A stretch of 21,101 nucleotides of DNA, from positions 1-21,101 of IMG/VR virus record IMGVR_UViG_3300012944_000503; one strand, 5' to 3'. Shown here piece after piece: positions 7,504 through 14,457 of this stretch. The stretch is from a virus. Position numbers and translations under genes: made by a program. Position 1 is the first letter of the stretch. Each line of letters starts with the position of its first letter. The notes under the pieces are model-generated. The model was not told the DNA's origin, made no database searches, and saw only the letters and a program-made list of their open reading frames with translations.

Positions 7504-9462
7504 GTGAACCTTGAGATTCGAGTCGGCGCCGCGGGCAACGGGACGCCCGTGTTCATGGCGACCGGAAGCCATCCGGCGCTGGGACGCCCGTTCGGGGCTG
7601 TGTACGATTCCGGTCGTCGGCTCTGGATGTACCCGGCGTTTTACCCTGCCTCGAAGAAGGTGTTGTCCGACCTGGAGGTGATGTCCAAGGACTTCCACGT
7701 CACGTTCTCCGATGTCGCCAGGCGTCACGTGGTGGATCTCGAGCACGTTGAGGAGAGTGTAGCGAATCGGGCGCTTCCCGTGGGGTTCGAGTTCGTTACG
7801 CCGCCCTACGATCACCAGGTTCTGGGGTTGTGCCACGCGTGGTGGATGCTCCGTGCCGCGATCTTCTACGCCCCGGGGCTTGGGAAGTCCAAGATCGCGG
7901 TCGACCTGATTCGGCTGATGCGTCACGTCGGCCAGCGCGGCACGGTCCTCGTCCTGGGACCTCTCGTCACCGTCACCAACTGGGGCCGGGAGATCGACCG
8001 GCACTCCGGCGGCCAGCTTCGGTGGGTGATCCTCCACGGCTCCCCGGCCGAGCGGGTCGACATCCTGTCCACGATCGTGGAACACCCCCCGGACGTCGTG
8101 CTTCTCACGTATGACGGAGCGCGCGCGATGTCCACCGACCTCGTACGCCGGGTGCCGTACGCCGCGGTCATATGCGACGAGTCTCACCTTGTGAAGTCGT
8201 GGGAGTCGGGCCGAACGGTCGCGACCTACGACATTGCGCAGAAGGCCTCCCGGCGAATCCTGATGACGGGGTCCCCGACGCAGGGAGATCCGCGCGACAC
8301 CTACGGCCAGTACAAGGTCCTCGGCGACTGCTTCATGCCGGAGGACTACTCGCAGTTCAAGCGCAAGTTCCTGGTGACGCCGAGCCCGCGGTCCCACGTG
8401 GTGACCGGGTTTAAGAATCTCGACGTGCTCAACGGGCGGGTGACGTTCCTGTCGCTGCACAAGACGAAGGAGGAGTGCCTCGACCTTCCGGAGCAGGTCA
8501 TCGTGGACGTTCCCTACGTGTTGTCCAGGACGCAGAAGGTGGTGCACAACCAGCTTGTCGAGCAGATGGAGGTCGATCCTAACATCCTCGCCATCCTCAT
8601 GTTCGGACGACAGGCGTCGCTCCCGCCAGCGTCCCGCATGCCTCATCGCGCGGCGATGTTGATCAAGCTGCTGCAGATCGCGTCGGGGTTCCTCATCACC
8701 AATCCGATCGACGACGCGTTCTGCGACCAGGCAGAGCCCCATGGCTGCCGGCATCTCGAGGCCTGCGTCGAGGCCCGGATCCGCCCGCACACCCCTCGCT
8801 GCCTGGTGGACTCGACGAAGCTCCCCGACGTGCTCACGACGTTCGATGAGAATCCCAAGCTCGACGCGACCGAGGGGCTGCTCGAGATGATCCTGGCCGA
8901 CCCCGTCAACAAGACGATCATCTGGTGCACGTTCGAGAACGAGTTGAACATCGTGTCCGCCATGCTCGATCGGCGAGGGTGGGGTCACGTCCGGGTCGAC
9001 GGGTCCAACAGCCGGGAGGCCCAGGGGCTTATCGATCAGTTCACCGCGGACGCCGGACTGCGCGTGTACCTGGCGCAGGTCTCGACGGGCGTCGGGGTGA
9101 CGATCAACGCGGCCTCCTACATGATCTACTACGCGCTTCCGTTCTCGCTGATCGTCTACGAGCAATCCAAGGACCGGAACTACCGGATCGGGCAGACACG
9201 GAAGGTTACGGTGTATAGGATGCAGGGCGAGGGGACGCCCGAGCCGGCGATCGCTCGCCTTCTCGACGTCAAGATCGACGTCGACGATGCGCTCACGCGA
9301 CGTACTGATTGCATGCGATGCGAGCACAATCCCACGTGCATCCCGGCGGGCGTTCATCCGTTTGACGCCGGGTGCTCCGTGTACAAGAGGACCATTGACA
9401 GGCCGGTCACGCGGGCTCGCTCGTTCGAGGGAGCCGACGCGCCGGACATGGAGGAACCTTGA
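7504..9462 (+). CDS. SNF2/DEAD-like superfamily 2 helicase/ATPase with two four-cysteine modules, 652 aa
   Basis: The protein carries SF2 motifs in order: Q-like PPYDHQ, Walker A APGLGKSK (K128), motif Ia-like LVLGPLVTVTNW, Walker B DESH (225-228), motif III LMTGSPTQ, motif V STGVGVTINAA, and motif VI QSKDRNYRIGQT (R561), a pattern typical of the SNF2 branch. It should use ATP to translocate on or remodel DNA. Two cysteine modules are inserted: C407, C415, C421, C433 between the RecA lobes, and C603, C606, C612, C624 near the C-terminus. Both end C-x5-C-x11-C, which suggests duplicated zinc or Fe-S sites. The gene opens the plus-strand operon and its TGA overlaps the TTG start of the next gene. 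A role in phage recombination or replication fits the nearby RecB-like nuclease. Confidence 0.88.
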   Translation: MNLEIRVGAAGNGTPVFMATGSHPALGRPFGAVYDSGRRLWMYPAFYPASKKVLSDLEVMSKDFHVTFSDVARRHVVDLEHVEESVANRALPVGFEFVTPPYDHQVLGLCHAWWMLRAAIFYAPGLGKSKIAVDLIRLMRHVGQRGTVLVLGPLVTVTNWGREIDRHSGGQLRWVILHGSPAERVDILSTIVEHPPDVVLLTYDGARAMSTDLVRRVPYAAVICDESHLVKSWESGRTVATYDIAQKASRRILMTGSPTQGDPRDTYGQYKVLGDCFMPEDYSQFKRKFLVTPSPRSHVVTGFKNLDVLNGRVTFLSLHKTKEECLDLPEQVIVDVPYVLSRTQKVVHNQLVEQMEVDPNILAILMFGRQASLPPASRMPHRAAMLIKLLQIASGFLITNPIDDAFCDQAEPHGCRHLEACVEARIRPHTPRCLVDSTKLPDVLTTFDENPKLDATEGLLEMILADPVNKTIIWCTFENELNIVSAMLDRRGWGHVRVDGSNSREAQGLIDQFTADAGLRVYLAQVSTGVGVTINAASYMIYYALPFSLIVYEQSKDRNYRIGQTRKVTVYRMQGEGTPEPAIARLLDVKIDVDDALTRRTDCMRCEHNPTCIPAGVHPFDAGCSVYKRTIDRPVTRARSFEGADAPDMEEP

Positions 9463-9911
9463 AGAACAAGACCACCTACGAGATGGACGACATCATGGGT
9501 CTCATCACGAGAGACCTCGAGGAAAAGGGGCTCGAGCCGGACTCGGCGTCGGTCGAGATCTGGGTTCGCGTTGACGGGGCGCGTATCAGCGTCAAGGAGA
9601 TCGAGATCGAGGCCAACGTGTCTTGGAGCGAGGTCCCCATGCGGTCTCGTCACCGCGAACCGGAGCTGAACGACGACGCCTTGTCGGCGCCTGCGGACCT
9701 GCTTGACGAAGCGCCATCCCCCCGCAACAGGCCCACGTTGGCGATCGGTGACATCGGGGAGCCGCCGGGCACCGTGGAAGACATCACGGCCGCCAGCACC
9801 AAGATCGCACGCGCGGGTGGTGTAGGTCCGTTCTCGCCCGACCGCGTCAAACGGCGTCTGTCCGACGACGAGTCGACCGAATATCCCAGCACTACCCCAA
9901 GGGGGCGCTGA
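9459..9911 (+). CDS. Small phage protein, 150 aa, function unknown
   Basis: It starts at TTG 9459, which overlaps the helicase TGA and has GGAGG at 9450-9454; its own TGA overlaps the next ATG. Such coupling on both sides supports it as real. The first 60 residues look folded: a helix (YEMDDIMGLITRDLEEKGL) followed by strands (SVEIWVRVDGARISVKEIEIE). From about residue 62 to the end the chain is Pro, Ser, Asp and Arg rich and probably disordered. I know no function for it. Lying between a helicase and a RecB-like nuclease, it may be an accessory factor for them, which is inference from position only. Confidence 0.78.
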   Translation: MKNKTTYEMDDIMGLITRDLEEKGLEPDSASVEIWVRVDGARISVKEIEIEANVSWSEVPMRSRHREPELNDDALSAPADLLDEAPSPRNRPTLAIGDIGEPPGTVEDITAASTKIARAGGVGPFSPDRVKRRLSDDESTEYPSTTPRGR

Positions 9912-10831
9912 TGGCGACCGGGATGGAGGACGTCGAGGACCTCATTGACCCGGCGATCAGCATGCCGTCCGACGTCGAGCCGGAGATGTCCGATCTCCTG
10001 CCGCGTGGGTATTTGTCGGTGTCGCAGGCCGCGACATTTATCAAGTGTCCGCGCCAATGGGCGCTCCTGTACGTTGAGCAGAAGGCTCGGCGCGCGTCCG
10101 CGCGGATGCTGCAGGGCGTCTTCGTGCACGCCGCGGTGGAAGTTGTGCTCAAGGAGATCCTGGCGACCGGCAAGCTTCCGCCGCTGGCGCTTGCGACCGA
10201 CTCCTTCTCCGACGCCTTCGAAGCCAACAAGAATCTGATCGACGATTGGGAGGACTCGCAGCCTGGCACCGTCAAGGACGTTGGCATTGAGTGCGCCAAG
10301 ATCTTTCACCAGAACGCGGGACCGACTTCCACGCCGGTCTCGGTCGAGACTACGTTCCACGTGGTGATCAAGTCCGAGGACGGCAAGGTTCGCCTTCCCA
10401 TCCTCGGTCGCATCGACAGCACGCAGGTCCAGGCGCACACCGACGCCGAGTACCAGCAGATCCGAGAGGACATCGCCGCGGGTCGGCCGTCGCGCAAGCC
10501 CCTCCGCATTCACGACCTGAAAGTCAGCGCCGACAAGAAGAACGAGGCTGACATCGAGAACAGTCTCCAGTTCGCCACGTACGCGCACGTCGAGGGCATT
10601 CCCGACATTCAGATCGATAACTTGGTGAAGGGGCGCGCCAAGGTCCCGAGACCCCGCTACGAGAAGATTACGGGTGTCATCACGCCGCGGCAGGCCAAGC
10701 ACGCGCTGAGGGTCCTCGAGGGCGCCGCACGCTCCATCGCGCTAGGTCACTTTCCCCCCACTGATCCAGACAACTGGTGGTGCTCCGAGAAGTGGTGTCC
10801 CGTGTGGGGACACTGCAGGGGCGCCGGCTGA
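9911..10831 (+). CDS. PD-(D/E)XK nuclease, RecB/Cas4-like, with predicted Fe-S cluster, 306 aa
   Basis: This is a RecB-type exonuclease domain with an N-terminal SVSQAATFIKCPRQW box, the GVFVHAAVE motif, GRIDS (D169), IHDLK (D202, K204) and a Q-x3-Y-like motif (NSLQFATYAH). One cysteine near the N-terminus (C46) and three near the C-terminus (C291, C296, C302; C-x4-C-x5-C) match the arrangement that holds a 4Fe-4S cluster in AddB and Cas4 nucleases. It should degrade or trim DNA ends, probably with the helicase two genes upstream. ATG 9911 overlaps the preceding TGA. No CRISPR repeat or other cas gene is nearby, so a CRISPR adaptation role is unlikely here. It is related to, but clearly different from, the second nuclease at 15612-16439. 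Confidence 0.88.
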   Translation: MATGMEDVEDLIDPAISMPSDVEPEMSDLLPRGYLSVSQAATFIKCPRQWALLYVEQKARRASARMLQGVFVHAAVEVVLKEILATGKLPPLALATDSFSDAFEANKNLIDDWEDSQPGTVKDVGIECAKIFHQNAGPTSTPVSVETTFHVVIKSEDGKVRLPILGRIDSTQVQAHTDAEYQQIREDIAAGRPSRKPLRIHDLKVSADKKNEADIENSLQFATYAHVEGIPDIQIDNLVKGRAKVPRPRYEKITGVITPRQAKHALRVLEGAARSIALGHFPPTDPDNWWCSEKWCPVWGHCRGAG

Positions 10832-10849
10832 CATCGCAAGGAAACCGAC

Positions 10850-11320
10850 ATGAATAACAACGCAAACAAGAACACCTCTGCCACCACCACCCCGCCTCCG
10901 GCCTCGTCGTCCGCGAAGCCGACGGTCACCCCCAGCGACGTCAAGGTTTCCGTGGGAAACGGGGCTCCGCCCGCGTCCACGCCCGCGTCCTCGGCGTTCT
11001 CGTCCGAAGGGGCCTCGTCGGAGGAAGGCAACGAAACGGACAAGATCCAGTACTTCATCATCGTGGGGAAAGTGGAGACGTTTCCGGACGTCTCCAAGGC
11101 GGAGAAGTTTCTGAATTCGCCCGAAGCTCCTCAGTGCACGGTGATCTACGGAAAGGTCTCCCTGGTGAACGAGTGGTTCATCACGACGGGCACCATTCAT
11201 CCGTTCAAGAGCCTCGCGAAGGCGCAGAAATTCCTCAAGGACTCTCCGCCGGCCAAGGACTACATCATGGTTCGTGGGCGAATCACGGTTCCTGAAGTAC
11301 GCGTCTCGCTGCGCGGCTAA
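10850..11320 (+). CDS. Protein with low-complexity N-terminus and internally duplicated domain, 156 aa, function unknown
   Basis: ATG 10850 follows AAGGA. Residues 1-65 are Asn, Thr, Ser, Pro and Ala rich and look like a flexible linker. The rest consists of two copies of one beta-alpha-beta unit: residues 69-103 (FIIVGKVETFPDVSKAEKFL then VIYGKVS) and 110-145 (FITTGTIHPFKSLAKAQKFL then MVRGRIT). Both copies keep F-I-x2-G, a K-A-x-K-F-L helix and a closing G-x-[VI]-[ST] strand. I do not recognise the family. The duplication suggests a pseudo-two-fold fold that might bind a symmetric partner. It sits in the recombination cluster, 18 bases after the nuclease. Confidence 0.8.
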   Translation: MNNNANKNTSATTTPPPASSSAKPTVTPSDVKVSVGNGAPPASTPASSAFSSEGASSEEGNETDKIQYFIIVGKVETFPDVSKAEKFLNSPEAPQCTVIYGKVSLVNEWFITTGTIHPFKSLAKAQKFLKDSPPAKDYIMVRGRITVPEVRVSLRG

Positions 11321-11338
11321 CCGGAGTAACCTGAAGTC

Positions 11339-11509
11339 ATGGAAAAGTACGGAGTCGATGTCACCGACACTACCAAGGTGTCCGAGGACCTAACGGTCAC
11401 CCCGCGCTGCGGGGCCTGCGGCTCCAGGCTCGAGTCGTCTTCGAACGTGCCCAAGTGCCCGCGTTGTGGGACCAAGCCGTTCGAGTCGCCAACGATCCGG
11501 AAGCCGTGA
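11339..11509 (+). CDS. Zinc-ribbon microprotein, 56 aa
   Basis: The open frame runs from ATG 11339 to TGA 11507-11509. The sequence has CGAC at residues 24-27 and CPRCG at 40-44, a two-knuckle zinc ribbon with 12 residues between the pairs, preceded by an acidic and Thr-rich N-terminus. GGAG is present upstream but rather far from the ATG. The next gene starts at a GTG that overlaps the stop (GTGA). Small zinc ribbons of this kind are common in phages and often bind proteins or nucleic acids; which one applies here cannot be told. Confidence 0.72.
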   Translation: MEKYGVDVTDTTKVSEDLTVTPRCGACGSRLESSSNVPKCPRCGTKPFESPTIRKP

Positions 11510-11754
11510 GCGGAAAGCCGCGCAAGGGGTCCAGCGGCGCAAGCCAGCGGGTGACTGGCGAGGTGGTCGGACGTCTCAAGGCGATCCGGGCGCTGTACTT
11601 CGCTGTGATGAATGACCCGACCTACTCCATGGCCGATCTGTCCGACGAGTTCTACAGCAAGGTCGGCGACGTGCTCAGCGGCATGTCGCTGGCCGACCTG
11701 ACGTATTACAGGATTTCCAAGATCCGCGTGCTCGAGCACGCGAAGGACGCCTGA
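11506..11754 (+). CDS. Small hypothetical protein, 82 aa
   Basis: I chose GTG 11506 because it overlaps the zinc-ribbon stop and has GGAAG seven bases upstream. An earlier possible initiation codon at 11455 lies inside the zinc-ribbon gene and has no such site. The N-terminus is basic (GKPRKGSSGASQR). The rest is predicted helical, with EVVGRLKAIRALYFAVM, a Tyr/Met/Asp-rich middle and a C-terminal helix, YYRISKIRVLEHAK. The stop shares a base with the next ATG. The basic, helical character would suit a DNA-binding or small regulatory protein, but no helix-turn-helix is clear. Confidence 0.65.
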   Translation: MSGKPRKGSSGASQRVTGEVVGRLKAIRALYFAVMNDPTYSMADLSDEFYSKVGDVLSGMSLADLTYYRISKIRVLEHAKDA

Positions 11755-11912
11755 TGCGACGAATCACCGCCAGCCCCCGCGTTCGGGAGGCGGGCCTGTT
11801 CCTACTACGCGTCGCCACGCTGGGCTCGGCGGTCCTGGTACTCAAGGACCCCAAGGCCCGCGCGGCTGCGATCAACCAGCTCGGTCAGATGGCGCGCCAA
11901 CTGACCGGATGA
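11754..11912 (+). CDS. One-helix small protein, 52 aa
   Basis: ATG 11754 is coupled to the previous stop (TGATG) and the frame ends at 11912. Residues 14-30 (GLFLLRVATLGSAVLVL) form one moderately hydrophobic helix with a single Arg, followed by a basic and Gln-rich helix. It may be a single-pass membrane protein or a small helical hairpin. The evidence for coding is the stop/start overlap and the gap-free packing. No function can be proposed. Confidence 0.5.
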   Translation: MRRITASPRVREAGLFLLRVATLGSAVLVLKDPKARAAAINQLGQMARQLTG

Positions 11913-11925
11913 CTCCAAGGACCTC

Positions 11926-12873
11926 ATGAGCAACGCAACCGAGGAAGATACGCAGGCGGTGAAGTTCAAGCCGCCATTCGTGGCGTTCGCCGACATCGAA
12001 ATCGGCGACAACATCAGCGATCAGAAGACGGGACGGATGAAGCTCGACCTCGAGAACTCGGTGGATCTCGAATTCACGCTCAGCATCGATCGGGAGGGGT
12101 TGATCTCGCCCCTAGCCGTTCGGGAGGGTGGGCCTGCTCGAACCACCGGCAAGCGCAAGGTCGTGCTCGACTGTGGATACCGCAGGTACGGCGCGATCGG
12201 GCTGCTTCGCGAGAACAAGGTTCCGGGGCAGAAGACGAAGGCGTCGTCCTGGAACCAGATCCCGGTTCGCTACGTGAAGGGCGATGAGGAGGACCAGGAT
12301 GTCCGAAACCTAGTGGAGAACCTCCAGCGCCTCAATCTCGATCCTTACCAGGAGGGCGCCGCGATCAAGGCGTACATGGAGAAGCATAAGACGACGCAGA
12401 CCGAGGTCGCCCGCCGGCTCGGAAAGTCCGAGCCCTGGGTGTCCCAGCGCTTGTCCATGCTCCGCAACTCCAGCGATGAGGTGAAGCAGGCATACGACGA
12501 CGGCATCATTTCCGCGACGATGGTCCGGGAGATCACGGATCTGCCCAAGGACAAGCAGCCGGGCCTGGTCCAATCCCTACGCAAGCAGGCCGCCTCGGGC
12601 AAGTATCCGACGGTAGAGGACGTCAAGGAGGACATTGCCAAGATCCCATCGCCGAAGAAGAAGACTGGGCGCAAGGCGAACACGTTCGACCAGGACAAGA
12701 TCATCCTTGCCAAGGAGACTTACGTGGACAAGAAGATCACGCTACGGCCGCGCCCGGCCCTACTGGAGGCGCTCGGCACGCTCGTCAATCGCGAGCAGCG
12801 TCACGCGACGGACAAGACCAAGTATCAGCTTCAGGCCATCGAATACGTGCTCGGCCTGCGTGACACCCTGTGA
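11926..12873 (+). CDS. ParB/Spo0J-family DNA-binding protein, 315 aa
   Basis: The N-terminal half has ParB-family features: GLISPLAVRE, the GYRR motif (84-87) equivalent to the GxRR nucleotide-binding box, and ENLQR-NLDPYQE (131-143). A helix-turn-helix follows at about 156-180 (TTQTEVARRLGKSEPWVSQR). In ParB proteins these regions bind CTP and a centromere-like site. The C-terminal part is basic (SPKKKTGRKA) and ends in a helical region that could dimerise. No ParA ATPase is in the window, so plasmid-style partition is not supported. Lone ParB-like proteins in phages may instead act as regulators or DNA organisers. ATG 11926 has AAGGA upstream. The TGA overlaps the next GTG. Confidence 0.85.
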   Translation: MSNATEEDTQAVKFKPPFVAFADIEIGDNISDQKTGRMKLDLENSVDLEFTLSIDREGLISPLAVREGGPARTTGKRKVVLDCGYRRYGAIGLLRENKVPGQKTKASSWNQIPVRYVKGDEEDQDVRNLVENLQRLNLDPYQEGAAIKAYMEKHKTTQTEVARRLGKSEPWVSQRLSMLRNSSDEVKQAYDDGIISATMVREITDLPKDKQPGLVQSLRKQAASGKYPTVEDVKEDIAKIPSPKKKTGRKANTFDQDKIILAKETYVDKKITLRPRPALLEALGTLVNREQRHATDKTKYQLQAIEYVLGLRDTL

Positions 12874-13376
12874 AGCTCGCCGAGTACGTGATGTCCCTGC
12901 GCGAGGGTGCGGATCCTCGCAGGGACGCCTCGTTGGACCCCGTGGCGCGCGAGGTCGTCATTCAGCTCCGCGATCACGCGCCGCCCACGCTTCTGGAGCG
13001 ACTCGCGAAGCTGGACCGGATCGGACTGCTCAATGGCGATGTGCTGATGTCGTTGATCGCGCAGGCGCCCATCGATCCGCTCAACTTGTTCGCCACGATC
13101 CAGCAGAACAGCCCGGGCGAGTGGGTGTTCAGCGGGATCGACTTCGGCGTGGTTCGCGTGCTCGCGCGAAACGACGCGGGCAACGTCGCGGCCGCGGTGC
13201 GGATCGACTTGATGGACTCCAGTGTCAGCACGCTGGTTCTCAACCAGGCGGGGCAGCTCACGCCGTTCCGCCGCTACGAGCCCGAGGGGCCAGAGATCCT
13301 GGAGCGGGTCCAGGCGATGTGCGACGCGGCGATCGCGGCCGCGGCTAGGGAATTTATGCGGACTCGGCCGAGCTGA
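12870..13376 (+). CDS. Hypothetical protein, 168 aa, coupled to ParB-like gene
   Basis: It starts at GTG 12870, overlapping the ParB-like stop (GTGA), and ends 23 bases inside the 3' end of the opposite-strand sigma gene. The N-terminal 80 residues look helical (REVVIQLRDHA, LLERLAKLDRIGLL). The middle looks strand-rich (EWVFSGIDFGVVRVLARND, AAAVRIDLMDSSVSTLVL), and the C-terminus is an Ala-rich helix. I do not recognise the family. Coupling to the ParB-like gene suggests the two products work together, which is inference. Confidence 0.75.
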   Translation: MKLAEYVMSLREGADPRRDASLDPVAREVVIQLRDHAPPTLLERLAKLDRIGLLNGDVLMSLIAQAPIDPLNLFATIQQNSPGEWVFSGIDFGVVRVLARNDAGNVAAAVRIDLMDSSVSTLVLNQAGQLTPFRRYEPEGPEILERVQAMCDAAIAAAAREFMRTRPS

Positions 13377-14232
13377 CTAGGCCGAAGAGCGCGGCGTCCG
13401 CCTCGAGGTCGCGGCGGAGCACGTCGGACTCGAGGTCGCGTCGAACGAGACGGAGCGCGATGACCTTGATTTGCCGGACACGCTCCGGGGTCATTGACAT
13501 GATCTTTCCGATCTGTTCGAGGCTGCGAGGCTCGTTCCGGACACCGAAGTGAAGGCGGATGATGGTCGCCTCGCGCGTGGGTAGTTTGGACAACGCTGCC
13601 TCGAGCAGATCGGAGAGCTGTTTCGCGTGGTATTCGCTCGCAATTTCGACGCCTGCGCAAAGCTCCTCGTCACACACGTCTTCGATTCGGACGACGGGGT
13701 AGGTGACGCACTCGACGGCGGACGCCGCCTCCGAGCGGGGACCGTGCTGGGCTGCCGCCATTCGCTGCGCGTGTGCCTGCTTGCGCTGCTCCTTCTGCTT
13801 GTGTGTAGGGATGTGGACCGTCGAGCTGGACGCGTAGTCCTGGTCCATCATCTCCTTGTAGACCCAAGTCCCCGCGTAAGTGAGGAACCTAATGTACGGC
13901 GTCCTCTCGGGATTGAAGTGCCCCGGCTCGATCGCGCGCAGCAGGCCGAGGTTGCCGGCGGCGATGTAGTCCTGGAGGGCGTTTCGGTCGTTGGTCTTGC
14001 GATGCGCTTGGCGGACCACGAAACGGAGGTGGCTCTGGACCACGATGTCCCGCGCCCGCACGTCCCTGTGCCGCTGCCACAGCCGGATCAGGACGCGCTC
14101 CTCGTGGGGGTCCGTCACCGGCCGGGTGTTTCCTATGCTCGCGTAGTACGAGCGGCGGCTGTCCTCTTCGTCCGCCAGGTGGCGGGCCACACGCGGACGG
14201 TCGCTTGTCCTAGGACGAAAAGACTGATCCAT
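13354..14232 (-). CDS. Sigma-70 family RNA polymerase sigma factor, 292 aa
   Basis: Region 2 spans about 44-134, with the core-binding AAGNLGLLRAIE (91-102) and the region 2.3-2.4 segment FLTYAGTWVYKEMMDQDY. Region 3 begins with STVHIPTHKQKEQRK (137-151), closely like the start of region 3 in primary sigmas. Region 4 (about 208-268) has LSKLPTREATIIRLHFGV and the helix-turn-helix RSLEQIGKIMSMTPERVRQIK. It should bind an RNA polymerase core and recognise -10 and -35 elements. The aromatic pair of region 2.3 (WW in E. coli) appears as TW here, and the positions that read the -10 box also differ, so its promoters may be non-standard. It is the only minus-strand gene in the right arm. It could serve the host core or the phage polymerase chain at 5261-885. 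Confidence 0.9.
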   Translation of the reverse strand: MDQSFRPRTSDRPRVARHLADEEDSRRSYYASIGNTRPVTDPHEERVLIRLWQRHRDVRARDIVVQSHLRFVVRQAHRKTNDRNALQDYIAAGNLGLLRAIEPGHFNPERTPYIRFLTYAGTWVYKEMMDQDYASSSTVHIPTHKQKEQRKQAHAQRMAAAQHGPRSEAASAVECVTYPVVRIEDVCDEELCAGVEIASEYHAKQLSDLLEAALSKLPTREATIIRLHFGVRNEPRSLEQIGKIMSMTPERVRQIKVIALRLVRRDLESDVLRRDLEADAALFGLVSSAESA

Positions 14233-14360
14233 GCGGCTTCGACCACACTAGCGGAGCGGGGTCGCATCTTCAAGAGACCATCGACGCGCTGAATCCCCAC
14301 GCGCGTCTCACGGCCGGGATGGACGCGCCCGGTCGGACTCTCGAACGAAACCAAGCCTGC

Positions 14361-14390
14361 TTGCTTTTACGGCACTCGGGCGCCTAGACT
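14361..14390 (+). promoter_or_regulatory. Candidate sigma-70-type promoter for the replication operon
   Basis: TTGCTT (14361-14366) and TAGACT (14385-14390) are 18 bases apart and lie about 70 bases before the ATG of the first replication gene. Each matches the bacterial consensus at four of six bases. The assignment is by eye. The true start site is unknown. Confidence 0.4.
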
Positions 14391-14409
14391 GCGAGACCGA
14401 ATCAGTCGA

Positions 14410-14429
14410 AACCATCGATTGAGATGGTT
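14410..14429 (+). promoter_or_regulatory. Perfect 7-bp inverted repeat in the leader of the replication operon
   Basis: AACCATC and GATGGTT flank a six-base loop (GATTGA). The element lies between the candidate promoter and the Shine-Dalgarno, so it would be in the 5' leader. It could be an operator for a dimeric repressor or an RNA hairpin. There is no T-run, so it is not a standard terminator. Confidence 0.45.
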
Positions 14430-14457
14430 ACAACAACGGGAATAAAGGACACGAATC

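Larger units (their letters stand above)
14233..14457. other. Intergenic region between sigma gene and replication operon
   Basis: About 225 bases lie between the divergent starts at 14232 (minus) and 14458 (plus). I see no convincing reading frame. On the plus strand it holds a candidate promoter, a hairpin and a Shine-Dalgarno (AAAGGA, 14444-14449). For the sigma gene I see no strong promoter boxes or Shine-Dalgarno, so that gene may be weakly translated or use an unusual signal. Confidence 0.6.

Noticed and set aside
7444-9357. A 637-codon open frame antisense to the SNF2-like helicase
   Set aside because: It is a mirror of a GC-rich gene, is full of Arg, Val, His and Leu, has no motif, and faces a strand with clear helicase motifs.
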